Shown here: positions 9,215 through 18,713 of the stretch, piece after piece
How the letters are laid out: each line of letters begins with the position of its first letter
Numbering within the stretch: the first letter of the stretch is position 1
Assembly: GCF_024159265.1 (NCBI RefSeq)
Contig: NZ_JAMYWY010000001.1
Location: 3,906,001-3,970,000, forward strand
Length of the DNA stretch: 64,000 bases
DNA from: Paenibacillus sp. 1781tsa1
GTDB taxonomy: Bacteria > Bacillota > Bacilli > Paenibacillales > Paenibacillaceae
Reading direction: 5' to 3'
Notes under the pieces: generated by a model
The model's database searches: none
What the model was told of the DNA's origin: nothing
Seen by the model: only the letters and a program-made list of their open reading frames with translations
Program-made: the position numbers and the translations under genes

Positions 9215-10810
9215 TTACCATCCAATAGCTATACCATCGCCTCTGGGGTCTGCCGCGCCACTAATCATGCCGTCCTCACGAATGACAATGCCTTGCGACT
9301 GTCCCATAATACCGTCCCAAGGTGCTCTCGCTTCAACGTTATGTCCCCACTGGGCAAGGGTTGCACATACGTCATCATGATATCGGTTCTCCACACGCAT
9401 TGTATCGCCGTCTTCGCCCCAGGTACGTCCGTACACCCAACGCGGCAAGCTGATTGCTTCCTGAATGTTCAGCCCGTAATCAAGCACTCCGGTAAGCACC
9501 GATAATTGTGTCTGCGGCTGGCCTTCTCCCCCCTGTGTACCCACGAGCATATAGGGTTTGCCATCTCGTGTAACAAGGCCCGGCATGAGCGTGTGGAATG
9601 AGCGTTTGTTGGGTTCCAGAACATTGGCATCCCTCGGGTCTAAGGAGAAAAACGACCCCCGGTTCTGCATGATCACCCCCGTATCCCCTGGGACATAAGC
9701 TGCACCGAAGTCAAAATACAGGCTTTGAATGAAGGAAACGGCATTGCCTTCGCTATCAACAACCGCTGCATACGCCGTGTCCTGACCTATCGTTTTGGAC
9801 AAAAACGGCTGTGCCACTGGTGGAGCAGACTGAATCTCATTCCACAATTGGTCTCCGTAATCCTTGGATAACAGATGTTCCAGCGGAATGTCTCTGAAAT
9901 CCGGGTCCGTCAGATATTGGTCACGATCACGAAACGCCTTTTTTACCACTTCCGCCATCAGATGATAAAATTCCGGTGAGGTACGGGCAACCGAGGACAG
10001 ATCAATATGCTCCAGCATATTTAACATCATTAGCATGGAGAAACCCTGCGAGTTGGGCGGCATCTGATGAACTTCATACCCACGATAACCCGTACTAACG
10101 GGTTTCACCCACTCGCCCTGATGACCCGCAAAGTCCGCTGGTGCAAGCATGCCCCCATCCTCACGAATAGCCGAAGTCAGACGATCCGCAAGTTCTCCTG
10201 TATAAAAAGTATCTCGCCCTTCCGTCTGAATCAGACGAATGGAGGCAGCAAGATCAGGCTGGATCAGCAGCTCACCTTCCTGCAAAAGTGTACCCAAAGG
10301 CGCAAATACCGCTCGCAGCGGTGTATGCCCCATAATGAAATCTTCATCCCTTTCCATCCACAGGCGTAAATTCCGGGATACAGGGCATCCTTTTTCCGCA
10401 TACTGCGCGGCAGGTTCAAGCAACTTCTCCCACGGTAACTTACCGTACCGGGACCAGACTTCCCACCAGGCATCCACCATTCCCGGAACCGTGATGGCAC
10501 TAAGCACACCGCGTTGAGGAATGGCATTCATACCCATCGCTTTGAACGTATCGGCATGAATGCCTGCGGCTGAGCGGCCACTTCCGTTATAGGCGGTAAT
10601 CTCACCGCTGGCTCCGTCATGAATCAGGAAGAAGGCATCTCCTCCAAGTCCGGTCATATGCGGATATACTACACCCAGCGCTGCACTGACCGCAACAGCA
10701 GCGTCATAAGCATTCCCGCCCTGCTGGAGGATGGAGCTTCCCACTGCACTCGCCAGATAATGAGGAGTAGTAACCATGACCTCTCTGGATATTGGCATCT
10801 GATTTAACAT
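9215..10810 (-). CDS. Gamma-glutamyltransferase-like Ntn hydrolase, candidate oxamate amidohydrolase (HpxW-like)
   Basis: 531-residue N-terminal-nucleophile hydrolase. The autoprocessing site is visible as GQDTAYAAVVDSEGNAVSF (about 342-360), where Thr345 would become the nucleophile of the small subunit. GGNAYDAAVA and TGLGGDAFFL near the N-terminus are family motifs. No signal peptide is seen, which argues against a secreted glutathione-degrading GGT. It overlaps pucG by seven bases within the purine operon. In Klebsiella HpxW, a member of this fold, converts oxamate to oxalate and ammonia in purine use, so the same role is inferred here. Start ATG has GGAGG seven bases upstream. Confidence 0.75.
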   Translation of the reverse strand: MLNQMPISREVMVTTPHYLASAVGSSILQQGGNAYDAAVAVSAALGVVYPHMTGLGGDAFFLIHDGASGEITAYNGSGRSAAGIHADTFKAMGMNAIPQRGVLSAITVPGMVDAWWEVWSRYGKLPWEKLLEPAAQYAEKGCPVSRNLRLWMERDEDFIMGHTPLRAVFAPLGTLLQEGELLIQPDLAASIRLIQTEGRDTFYTGELADRLTSAIREDGGMLAPADFAGHQGEWVKPVSTGYRGYEVHQMPPNSQGFSMLMMLNMLEHIDLSSVARTSPEFYHLMAEVVKKAFRDRDQYLTDPDFRDIPLEHLLSKDYGDQLWNEIQSAPPVAQPFLSKTIGQDTAYAAVVDSEGNAVSFIQSLYFDFGAAYVPGDTGVIMQNRGSFFSLDPRDANVLEPNKRSFHTLMPGLVTRDGKPYMLVGTQGGEGQPQTQLSVLTGVLDYGLNIQEAISLPRWVYGRTWGEDGDTMRVENRYHDDVCATLAQWGHNVEARAPWDGIMGQSQGIVIREDGMISGAADPRGDGIAIGW

Positions 10811-12051
10811 AAAGCGCCCTCCTTCCCTGCATACACATCCAATGCCGCCTGCACCGCTTCACCGGCTGGTAATACGTAACGATGACGGAGAAGAACCGCT
10901 TCCAGCGCTCCCAGCACATGAAGTACGTTTTTGCGTTGGCAGCTGAATCCCATGGTACCGATCCGCCAGATTTGCCCTTTCAACGGTCCGAATGAACTGG
11001 CAATTTCAATGCTGAAATCGTTCAGCAACATGCTGCGCACCGACTCACCATCAATTCCTTCCGGGATAGTAATACAGGTGACCACCGGAAGTTTACTGGA
11101 CATATCCCCGTACAGTTGCAGTCCCATTCCCTGAATTCCAGCGACCAACGCACGTTCATTCACCAGATGTCTCTGGAACCTGGCCTCCAATCCTTCTTGC
11201 AGCAGAATACGTAATCCTTCGTGAAGACCATAGAGCATGGAGGTGGCTTCTGTATGGTGGTTCAGCCGGGCCGAACTCCAGTAATCCTGCAATTGGCTCA
11301 GGTCAAAATAATTGCTGGCAATGGTGCGGCCTTCTGCCCGCGCACTGGTTGCGTCTCGGAGTCCGCGTTCAACGGTTTTGCGGCTCATCAGTTTCTGTTC
11401 CACACGACTGTTGTACGTGAGAGGTGCCATCCCCGAAGGAACGGACAGGCATTTCTGCGTTCCCCCCATCACCGCATCCAGATACCAGGCATCCGTCTCC
11501 ACCGGAGTCCCGCCAATGGTTGCTACAGCATCCACGACGAGTAAGATATCAAGGTCGCGACAGGCTTTGCCAATCTCGGCAAGGGGCTGCATCTGACCGG
11601 TGGAAGTTTCACCGTGAACCATCGCAACCAGACTCGGTTTATGGGTATGAATCGCCTTGATCACCTCTTCCGGATCAAAGACCGTTCCCCATTCCGTTTC
11701 AAAAAAGACAACCTCGGCACCACAGCGTTCCGAGATTTCAACCAGCAGATGTCCAAATCGTCCGTAGATCGGGACGAGAACTTTGTCACCGGGCTGGATC
11801 AGACTGACCAACACCGCTTCAATGCCTGAACGGGATGTACCATCAACTGGATAACACCACTCGTTATCTGTCATATATAACTCACGCAGCATCGCCATCG
11901 TCTCGTTCATTAAGGATGTGAACTCCGGGTCAAACTGACCCAGGATCGGAAAGGATAATGCTCTGAGAACACGTGGATCAACTTCAACCGGTCCCGGGGT
12001 CATAATGGTCCGCAAGGACGGAGATAATTCTTTATAGTTGGACATCTTCAT
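10804..12051 (-). CDS. pucG: (S)-ureidoglycine-glyoxylate aminotransferase
   Basis: PLP-dependent class V aminotransferase, 415 residues, of the alanine-glyoxylate aminotransferase group. PucG moves the amino group of ureidoglycine to glyoxylate, giving oxalurate and glycine. Motifs: TPGPVEVDPRVLRAL at the N-terminus, NEWCYPVDGTSRSGIEAV (about 61-78), LVVDAVATIGGTPVETD (about 170-186) and the PLP lysine in MGGTQKCLSVPSG (about 195-207). The first ATG follows the pucF stop directly; a second ATG six bases on has GGGAG ten bases upstream. The gene context (allantoate amidohydrolase before it, oxamate hydrolase after it) supports the ureidoglycine role. Confidence 0.9.
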   Translation of the reverse strand: MKMSNYKELSPSLRTIMTPGPVEVDPRVLRALSFPILGQFDPEFTSLMNETMAMLRELYMTDNEWCYPVDGTSRSGIEAVLVSLIQPGDKVLVPIYGRFGHLLVEISERCGAEVVFFETEWGTVFDPEEVIKAIHTHKPSLVAMVHGETSTGQMQPLAEIGKACRDLDILLVVDAVATIGGTPVETDAWYLDAVMGGTQKCLSVPSGMAPLTYNSRVEQKLMSRKTVERGLRDATSARAEGRTIASNYFDLSQLQDYWSSARLNHHTEATSMLYGLHEGLRILLQEGLEARFQRHLVNERALVAGIQGMGLQLYGDMSSKLPVVTCITIPEGIDGESVRSMLLNDFSIEIASSFGPLKGQIWRIGTMGFSCQRKNVLHVLGALEAVLLRHRYVLPAGEAVQAALDVYAGKEGALC

Positions 12052-13359
12052 TCAACTCCCGTAACCGTATTTATAGAGTAGCCGGACCAGAACCCGAAAA
12101 CCGTGCATCAGGTCTGCCTCAGCTGTATATTCAAGTGGATTATGACTGATACCGTCCTGACTCGGCACAAAAATCATGGCTGTTGGACAAGCCGGCTGAA
12201 AAATCTGCGAATCATGTCCCGCGCCGCTTGGCATTAACCAGTAGGACAACTGCTCCTGCTCACAGGTATCCTGAATGTCTGAGATCATCTCTGCATTCAT
12301 AGGAATGGGCGTTACCGACAGATGTTCTTCCCAGTCCAGTCCGAGCTGCTGCTCGGCTGCGATTCGACTAAAAGCCTGAAGCATATCCTGCCAGCATCGA
12401 TCAATACTCTCCTGCCGGATATGGCGGATATCCAATGAAAATACTGCCCGTGCTGCAACCACATTCCCAACACCTGGATCGGCTGTGATTCGCCCAACCG
12501 TGGCTACCAGCGGTTCTCCTGCTTCCAATGCGATATTTCTTACTGCAGTAATCATCTCGGCTGCTCCGGCAAGTGCGTCCTTGCGCCAGGACATCGGCGT
12601 CGTTCCTGCGTGATTCGCTTCCCCGCTTACGGTAATATTGAACCGCTTCTGACCTACGATATCGGATACAACTCCAATCGAATGTCCAAGGCGTTCCAGA
12701 ACCTGACCTTGCTCAATGTGAAGCTCAATAAAGGCACCGTAATTTTTCGCGGCAGGTCTATATGCACTATCAGGTCCAAAACCCGCATCCCGGATCGCTT
12801 GTGCAAATGTAACGCCGTCTTGATCCTTCAAATGCTCTACATCTTCCAGAGACGTTATTCCAGTTATACTGAGTGAACCCCAATACGCAAAAGGAAAGCG
12901 ACTTCCCTCTTCTTCACATAACGATACCACTTGAAGTGTGCGCTTCGGTGCTCCGAAATTCTTCTGCAAATACTCCAATGCCAGGACTCCCGCCACCACA
13001 CCGTAAGCACCATCATACTTGCCACCATACACGACAGAATCAATATGTGAACCGGTCACAATTGGTAATACCTCTGCACCAGTTGTTGATTCCTCACCCT
13101 CGGCTTTGAGTGTTCCATACAGATTACCGGACTGGTCAAATTCGGGAGACAGCCCTTTCTCCTGCATTTTGGCTGCAAGGGCACCTTGTGCTTCACACCA
13201 AGCCGAGTCATACAACAGACGTGTGACGCCACCTTGTGTATCCGCACCATATGTCGACAGCCAGTCAAGCATGGCTTGCAGCTCCACCTGTTCCACACTC
13301 GGCAAAGGAAGTGGGGCATTATTTGTACCGGATGACCAGTATACTCCAGACTCCGTCAT
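12052..13359 (-). CDS. pucF: Allantoate amidohydrolase
   Basis: M20-family dinuclear-metal hydrolase that converts allantoate to ureidoglycine, ammonia and CO2. 435 residues. Metal-ligand motifs are in order: TGSHIDSVVYGGKYDGAYG (His and bridging Asp, about 100-118), CEEEGSRFP (about 147-155), FIELHIEQG (about 211-219) and GAGHDSQIF near the C-terminus. The lid/dimer domain lies between about 235 and 350. Its start overlaps the pucH stop by four bases (ATGA) and its stop abuts pucG. An N-terminal extension of about 40 residues precedes the usual family start, but the overlap with pucH favours it as real. Confidence 0.93.
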   Translation of the reverse strand: MTESGVYWSSGTNNAPLPLPSVEQVELQAMLDWLSTYGADTQGGVTRLLYDSAWCEAQGALAAKMQEKGLSPEFDQSGNLYGTLKAEGEESTTGAEVLPIVTGSHIDSVVYGGKYDGAYGVVAGVLALEYLQKNFGAPKRTLQVVSLCEEEGSRFPFAYWGSLSITGITSLEDVEHLKDQDGVTFAQAIRDAGFGPDSAYRPAAKNYGAFIELHIEQGQVLERLGHSIGVVSDIVGQKRFNITVSGEANHAGTTPMSWRKDALAGAAEMITAVRNIALEAGEPLVATVGRITADPGVGNVVAARAVFSLDIRHIRQESIDRCWQDMLQAFSRIAAEQQLGLDWEEHLSVTPIPMNAEMISDIQDTCEQEQLSYWLMPSGAGHDSQIFQPACPTAMIFVPSQDGISHNPLEYTAEADLMHGFRVLVRLLYKYGYGS

Positions 13360-14759
13360 AGCGTCTCCTCCGTTCCCGCTTCGATGGGACTAGAAGAGTA
13401 AGCCGTAATGTGTTGCCCGATAGGCACAGGAGATAAACCGGATTCCGAGTTGTAAACACGCTGACCACGGCAATATACGTCTGCAATCTGACAGTTAAAT
13501 GTACGTCCCACATAGGGGCTCTGTTTATGCGTATAGAGCAGATCCTTCGTGTTCAGGGTTGTGCTTTTCTCCCAGTCAATCAGGACCAGATCTGCATCCT
13601 TGCCGATCGCAATCTCTCCTTTGTTCTCCAGACCAAGCCTTCTGGCAGGCTGAAGGGAGAGCACTCTTCCGAGCAACGGGAGGTCGATATTACGCCGAAG
13701 ATGTCCATCCTCCAGCATGATTAGCAGTGTGCTTTGTGCCCCGGATATGCCGCCCCAGATTTCAAAGAAGTTATCAGATTGTTTCATGGATGGCGGGCAA
13801 GGAGAATGGTCTGAGGCAATAACATCAATCAATCCCAAAGTCAGTGCATCCCATAAATGCTCCTGTTCGGAAGAGCTGCGAAGCGGTGGAGCACATTTCG
13901 CTACAGCACCCAATCGGACCACATCCTGATCGGTCAGCGTCAGATAATGAGGGCATGTCTCTGAAGTTACGTCTTGCCCACGCCGTTTGGCTGCTGCAAT
14001 CAGATCTAACGCTTCCCGGGTGCTAATATGCACAAAATGCAGCGCACACCCGGTCTGTTCGCCGTATTTCAACGCTCGGGCAACCGCGACGACCTCAGCT
14101 TCCACAGGACGAGACCGGATATAATCCATCGGTTCAGTCTTTCCCTCAGCAATGCTTCTCGTAGCAAGTTCGGCAACGATGCCTTCGTCCTCTGCATGAA
14201 GTGCCAGCACACGGTTTAATGTTACAAGTTCATTCATCCCGTCCAGCAGGGTATGGTCATCAGCTCTGGCAAAGATGTCTTCCCCATCTCCACCCGGCTC
14301 GGACATAAATGCCTTGAATCCCGCAGCACCTAGCCGTGCCAGTGGAGCAAGTTCATCTCGGTTGCCGGGAACCAAACCTCCCCAGAAGGCATAATCAACA
14401 TACGATTGGTCTGCCGCTGCTTTCATTTTCATTTCCCATGCTTCCGGCCTTGTGGTTGGTGGTACGCCGTTAAGCGGCATATCGACATAGGTCGTGATTC
14501 CCCCTGCGGCAAGGGCTGCCGAACCTGACCGGAATCCCTCCCAACTGGCGAGTCCGGGTTCATTGAAGTGTACATGAATGTCCACGACGCCTGGCATCAC
14601 TGTAAGCCCCTCAGCTTCTATGATCCAAGTCGCTTCGCCAGCGGTCAGGCGTGTGGATATGTCTGTTATTTTTTCACCAGTAATGCCAATATCCAGTTGC
14701 TCTACCCGATCTCTCAGCACCACCCGGGCCCCCCGGATGATGGTATCAAATGTTGTCAT
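13356..14759 (-). CDS. pucH: Allantoinase
   Basis: Cyclic amidohydrolase opening allantoin to allantoate. 467 residues, normal for allantoinase. Metal-site motifs: DIHVHFNEPG (about 60-69), GFKAFMSEPG with the Lys expected to be carboxylated (about 147-156), LHAEDEG (about 192-198), HFVHISTREA (about 250-259) and SDHSPCPPSMK (about 326-336). HFNEPG followed by WEGF is typical of allantoinase rather than dihydroorotase. Start ATG is preceded by GGGGGAGGG. It lies 43 bases after pucM and overlaps pucF. Confidence 0.95.
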   Translation of the reverse strand: MTTFDTIIRGARVVLRDRVEQLDIGITGEKITDISTRLTAGEATWIIEAEGLTVMPGVVDIHVHFNEPGLASWEGFRSGSAALAAGGITTYVDMPLNGVPPTTRPEAWEMKMKAAADQSYVDYAFWGGLVPGNRDELAPLARLGAAGFKAFMSEPGGDGEDIFARADDHTLLDGMNELVTLNRVLALHAEDEGIVAELATRSIAEGKTEPMDYIRSRPVEAEVVAVARALKYGEQTGCALHFVHISTREALDLIAAAKRRGQDVTSETCPHYLTLTDQDVVRLGAVAKCAPPLRSSSEQEHLWDALTLGLIDVIASDHSPCPPSMKQSDNFFEIWGGISGAQSTLLIMLEDGHLRRNIDLPLLGRVLSLQPARRLGLENKGEIAIGKDADLVLIDWEKSTTLNTKDLLYTHKQSPYVGRTFNCQIADVYCRGQRVYNSESGLSPVPIGQHITAYSSSPIEAGTEETL

Positions 14760-14802
14760 GTGGATGACCCTCCCCCTAAATCAGAACCGGGTATGTGCAT
14801 GT

Positions 14803-15180
14803 TCAGCTTCCCCGGTATGTACTGTAACCTCCTGGAGCAATCAATAATGGAATATGGTAATGGCTTGAGGCATCAGATACGGCAAAACGAATCGGAACAA
14901 TCGTCCATAATGCCTGCCCCAGCTCCTCCAATGAACGATGTGCGTAATAACTCTCGACATGGAATTGAAGCTCATATATCGCTGGCTCCAACTTGCCTCC
15001 ATCCAGCAGCGGTGCATCCAAACGCCCATCCGCATTGGTCATCGACTCAGCTACTTTTGTCTTGCTTTCCTGTTCTCCATCCCTTTTCAGGGTATACAGT
15101 TCGATCCGAACACCCGCAGCAGGGACGCCTTTGGATGTATCCAGCACATGTGTTGTAATTCGACCATCAGACATCGACAT
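14803..15180 (-). CDS. pucM: 5-hydroxyisourate hydrolase (transthyretin-like)
   Basis: Hydrolyses 5-hydroxyisourate, the uricase product, to OHCU. 125 residues. It has the N-terminal motif GRITTHVLDTSKGVPA with the catalytic His and, at the very end, the tetrapeptide YRGS that marks hydroxyisourate hydrolases among transthyretin relatives. HYHIPLLIAPGGYSTYRGS supplies the second His pair. Its ATG shares a base with the pucL stop (TAATG), so the two are translationally coupled, and the enzyme acts between the two activities of PucL. A second ATG two codons on is equally possible. Confidence 0.95.
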   Translation of the reverse strand: MSMSDGRITTHVLDTSKGVPAAGVRIELYTLKRDGEQESKTKVAESMTNADGRLDAPLLDGGKLEPAIYELQFHVESYYAHRSLEELGQALWTIVPIRFAVSDASSHYHIPLLIAPGGYSTYRGS

Positions 15181-16685
15181 TAGACGTCACCTTCTTTCCC
15201 GGCGTCCCGGCCGTCTGTTCCCAGATCATCCCTTGTCATCGAGAAACCCTGGAATCCATAAGGTGGTCTCGGTTCGGTAAATACTTTGCCTTCTCCCTCT
15301 TTCACTTCCTCCAGCACTGTCTCCCAAGTCCGATTGTTGGATTCAAATGAAACTTCACTCAGTTGCTCAAATCGACTTAACAACCTTCGTCCAATCTGGT
15401 AGATCAGATGTTGAATGGAAGCGGATCGACACTCATGAAACACCGCAGCAGCCAAATCTCTGACCTGTTCCGCCGCTACATACCGTCCACGCTGATCATC
15501 CATGCCATCTCTCGGATCTTCATAACGCCAATTGATGTTCAGGAAAATAAATAACGGTCGATCCCATGTCTCTGGAAGAGTCGTATATTCATCCTGCATA
15601 AATCCAGCAAACTCACTGCCTTTGACCTTGATCAGTCTCAGATCGGCTACACCACTGAAATGGTTGCTGAGTTCAATCGAGTCTCCTGTTCGTTCTGCTT
15701 CCACGGCAGCCGTCGCACGATCATTCTGCGAATAACGAAATACGAGCGCACTCGGTCGATAGCTTCCTTCTAATCCAATGGGTATATCTTCAAAAGGAAT
15801 CTGGTCCGCTGTCATCTGAACCTTGCTCATCTGCGGATACGTCTCCAGGAAACGACGACTTACCAGTGCAAGAAATCCTTCCACCGTTGCCCCTGTGTAA
15901 TCCGCTGCGTGTTTGAGAATAAAATTTTTCATCGAATCGGTAGCGACCACCAGCGAATTATCCCCTTCTGCAAAAGAAGGCAAGAATTCATCGCCCTGCA
16001 CAGCGACCTTAATGTTTAATCCAAACAGAATATTGCTGCGTCCCATAAAAGGAGATTCCGGAATGGACTGTATACCCGTCAACGGTTTGGCGTAGGAACG
16101 GTACATCCACACATCCCCTTTTCCGTAATACATAGTCCGCTGCTGCACTGCGGCTGGCTTGCTCACGAACTCATGTTCATGACCGATCTGTGCAAGCCAT
16201 TGCTCCAAGCGAATGCCTGCAATCTTGAATACTTCCTTCAATGCAGTCTCGAATTCTTCTTCCCTTCCTCGGCGATGACGTTGCCTCATGGATTCGAGGA
16301 TGGAGCTCGCGGTATGGCCTTTTACAGCCAATATAAAAGGAAAGCCAAACTGGCTTGTATATGCTTTGTTTAATTGTTGAAGTTCGTTGTACTGCTCTTG
16401 TGAGAGTGAATCAAGGCCTGCCCCAGCCTGCTCCTGAACGGAGTTGCTGCTCATGCTGATTCGTGCTCCAAGATCCGGGTGATTTCGAAGCAACTGCAAC
16501 TTCACCTGGTCATCCGATGCCTGAACCACATTCTTCATCACTTTCATCATCTGTTCAAATGAATCGAAAGGTCGTAAAAGCCCGGAACGCTCAGCCACCC
16601 ATGGTGATTCCTCAAATAAGCCGCCAAACGTATGCACGAACTGCGTGATAGACCAGTTGTTAACAAGTTTAATTAAGTCGCTCAT
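15180..16685 (-). CDS. pucL: Bifunctional OHCU decarboxylase / urate oxidase
   Basis: Fusion of two enzymes acting on either side of PucM: the C-terminal uricase makes 5-hydroxyisourate and the N-terminal domain decarboxylates OHCU to S-allantoin. 501 residues from the chosen start. Residues 1-166: OHCU decarboxylase with RNHPDLGARI (68-77) and QFGFPFILAVKG (112-123). Residues about 180-500: uricase with YYGKGDVWMYRSY, IQSIPESPFMGRSN and VVATDSMKNFIL. Bacillus subtilis has the same fusion. The ATG at 16685 has GGAGG seven bases upstream; a longer frame from 16724 has no such site. Confidence 0.95.
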   Translation of the reverse strand: MSDLIKLVNNWSITQFVHTFGGLFEESPWVAERSGLLRPFDSFEQMMKVMKNVVQASDDQVKLQLLRNHPDLGARISMSSNSVQEQAGAGLDSLSQEQYNELQQLNKAYTSQFGFPFILAVKGHTASSILESMRQRHRRGREEEFETALKEVFKIAGIRLEQWLAQIGHEHEFVSKPAAVQQRTMYYGKGDVWMYRSYAKPLTGIQSIPESPFMGRSNILFGLNIKVAVQGDEFLPSFAEGDNSLVVATDSMKNFILKHAADYTGATVEGFLALVSRRFLETYPQMSKVQMTADQIPFEDIPIGLEGSYRPSALVFRYSQNDRATAAVEAERTGDSIELSNHFSGVADLRLIKVKGSEFAGFMQDEYTTLPETWDRPLFIFLNINWRYEDPRDGMDDQRGRYVAAEQVRDLAAAVFHECRSASIQHLIYQIGRRLLSRFEQLSEVSFESNNRTWETVLEEVKEGEGKVFTEPRPPYGFQGFSMTRDDLGTDGRDAGKEGDV

Positions 16686-16730
16686 GTTAGAACCTCCGGT
16701 CTGTTGTGGATTATTGATCTTCATTCTAAG

Positions 16731-16750
16731 TGTCGTTCAATGTCGCGACA
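16731..16750. promoter_or_regulatory. TGTCG repeat and palindrome upstream of pucL, operator candidate
   Basis: Two TGTCG copies ten bases apart (16731, 16741), the second continuing into CGACA to make the perfect palindrome TGTCGCGACA. It lies 46-65 bases upstream of the pucL start, in the only sizeable gap between pucR and the catabolic genes, where the pucL promoter should be. It does not match the PucR box I recall from Bacillus, so which protein binds it, if any, is open. Confidence 0.4.
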
Positions 16751-16850
16751 ACAATATTTACGCAATTTTGTAATATAACATAACATCAGAGTTGTGATTT
16801 GTTTGCTATGCACGGGAAGTTCAGCTTTTATTGTCCTTAAACATGAAAAA

Positions 16851-16876
16851 ACCGCACTCCATCAAGGGAATGCGGT
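16851..16876 (-). terminator. Terminator after pucR
   Basis: Stem ACCGCACTCC / GGAATGCGGT with one mismatch and a six-base loop, followed on the minus strand by TTTTTTCATG. It lies about 50 bases past the pucR stop and separates the regulator from the pucL operon. Confidence 0.8.
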
Positions 16877-16924
16877 TCATGGGTCTGAGACCCAGTAGCA
16901 TTGTCATCTTGCACAATGCGCGGT

Positions 16925-18547
16925 TTAGAGTTGCACATTGTGCGGTCTTGTAGCTGCTTTGTCCCGCACAAACTTGCGGAAGGTGAATACCAGCTTTAAT
17001 TTCAGCAGATCATTCGTTTTCTTAAAGTCCATTTGCAGCAAGCTGCCGACTTTCTCCATACGATAAGTGACCGTGTTGCGATGCACAAACAGCTGCTTGG
17101 CAGCTTCATTGATCAATCCATCATTCTCGATAAAGGACTCCAATGTATTCATCAGCACCTGATTGGGATCACCGTCCCTAGCAAGGAGTGGTTCGAGTAC
17201 TTTATTACAGTAGTTCTCCATGATGTTATCCGGTACATGTTGGAACACATAGGCAAATTCAAGCATTTCAAATTGCAACGCACGGTCTTTCATGCCGAAC
17301 CGGCGAGCCAGTTGTCGTGTATCCAGGCACTCCTGGTACGCTTCACGGAGCGACTTGGGCTCATGTTTCATTTTGCTGATCCAGAAGCGTGGAGCCGGTG
17401 CCCCTTTTGCTTCTTGCGCTGCCAGAACATCACCGAAACGACTTAACAGAAAACTTGACAGCTCCTCTCCATAATCTCGCCCTGTTGGACAGGTATAGAT
17501 GGACAGAATGCCATCTTCGATCTGAAAATGCTGTGAGGCCGTGAATTGCATCAGCGGGTTGTACTGCAATTCGCGATGAATCTGTTTAAGCAGTTTTCCC
17601 TCGGCAAACAGCGTCGGCTCAAGCGTAATGAGTACACACTGATAAGTTCCCTGGAACAGATGTACACCTTTGTTCTCACTCATGGTGGTCAATTCCTGAA
17701 TGGTCATTTTGTTATCCAGATACTGTGAAAGCAGCGTACGCATCTCATCTTGAACGGTTGGATTAATATGCTCGCGATAAGTCATATCCATATAGAATGC
17801 CAATACATCGGCAGCCTGTTGGAACAGCTCCTCCTCTGCCCGAAGCGATAAGGCTGAATCGGTAAACACCAGCAATGATCCGTATTCTTCATCATTCTGC
17901 TTGATCGGTACGCGATGACAACTTCCCTGATTCCATTTCACTCGGTGCATGACCGATTTCCATGGCCAGCCCTGGGTTACAGCATCCCCTGCAATGCCTT
18001 CACTGCCATAGAGCACATGCCCACGTGAACCAATGACGGCAAGTGGATAGTTCAACACCGTGGCAAGTTCGGCAAACACATTCCGGTGTGGCTGCTGTTG
18101 CAGTGCAAACTGCATTAATTTCTTTTGCTTCTGCACAACCTCATGCAGCAATCGGTTACTGCGTTCATGTTCAGCCTTGAACAAAGCATTCATCTGGTCC
18201 GAGAAGGTGAATTGAAAAGGAAGCTCAAGCAGCGGCAAACGAAGCCGATCGGCTTCCTCGACAATGCCTTGGGGAATGGACTGCCAGAAGCGTCCCAGCT
18301 TGATGCCCAGCCCTGCACAGCCGCGTTCATTCAAGCGCCGCATCAAACGCAGTGCATCTGTTTCACTGTCTTTCATAATAAAAGCAGTGGTGAACAACAT
18401 TTCTCCGGATTTGATCCAATCCGCGATATCAGGAGCGTCCATGACATTAACGGATTTCATCATCCGTGAAGTCCCTTCTCCACCCGCAACCAGTTTGGCC
18501 TCGGACAACGGGTATACCTGTAAAGCCTCTTTAACCGTAAGTTGCAT
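16925..18547 (-). CDS. pucR: PucR-family transcriptional regulator of purine catabolism
   Basis: Regulator expected to switch the puc operon on when purines or allantoin are the nitrogen source. 540 residues, close to Bacillus PucR. The N-terminal PucR domain (about 1-130) starts LTVKEALQVYPLSEAKLVAGGEG and includes MLFTTAFIM. The central region (about 150-310) resembles a GAF-like sensor. The C-terminal PucR-type helix-turn-helix (about 460-525) reads LINEAAKQLFVHRNTVTYRMEKV. The ATG at 18547 has GGAGG eight bases upstream; the frame extends nine codons further with no support. It is first in the locus and has its own terminator. Confidence 0.93.
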   Translation of the reverse strand: MQLTVKEALQVYPLSEAKLVAGGEGTSRMMKSVNVMDAPDIADWIKSGEMLFTTAFIMKDSETDALRLMRRLNERGCAGLGIKLGRFWQSIPQGIVEEADRLRLPLLELPFQFTFSDQMNALFKAEHERSNRLLHEVVQKQKKLMQFALQQQPHRNVFAELATVLNYPLAVIGSRGHVLYGSEGIAGDAVTQGWPWKSVMHRVKWNQGSCHRVPIKQNDEEYGSLLVFTDSALSLRAEEELFQQAADVLAFYMDMTYREHINPTVQDEMRTLLSQYLDNKMTIQELTTMSENKGVHLFQGTYQCVLITLEPTLFAEGKLLKQIHRELQYNPLMQFTASQHFQIEDGILSIYTCPTGRDYGEELSSFLLSRFGDVLAAQEAKGAPAPRFWISKMKHEPKSLREAYQECLDTRQLARRFGMKDRALQFEMLEFAYVFQHVPDNIMENYCNKVLEPLLARDGDPNQVLMNTLESFIENDGLINEAAKQLFVHRNTVTYRMEKVGSLLQMDFKKTNDLLKLKLVFTFRKFVRDKAATRPHNVQL

Positions 18548-18713
18548 GGACACTACCTCCCATATATATAACACATAATCATGTTATTTTCGTTTAAGCA
18601 GAATTATTTCTGGATTACATTCCTAATTAAATCTATATTCATCCATTTAATCTCGTTTGTTGTTAAGTATTATAACATCAATTTTCTGAATAAAGCTTAC
18701 ATGGCAAAAAAAT

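Noticed and set aside
8296..9228. 310-codon plus-strand frame opposite the ATZ/TRZ deaminase
   Set aside because: Antisense shadow of a conserved gene; composition and motifs do not look like protein.
16911..16943. Inverted repeat GCACAATG / CATTGTGC at the pucR stop
   Set aside because: Half lies inside codons of pucR and there is no T tract; the hairpin at 16851 already explains termination.
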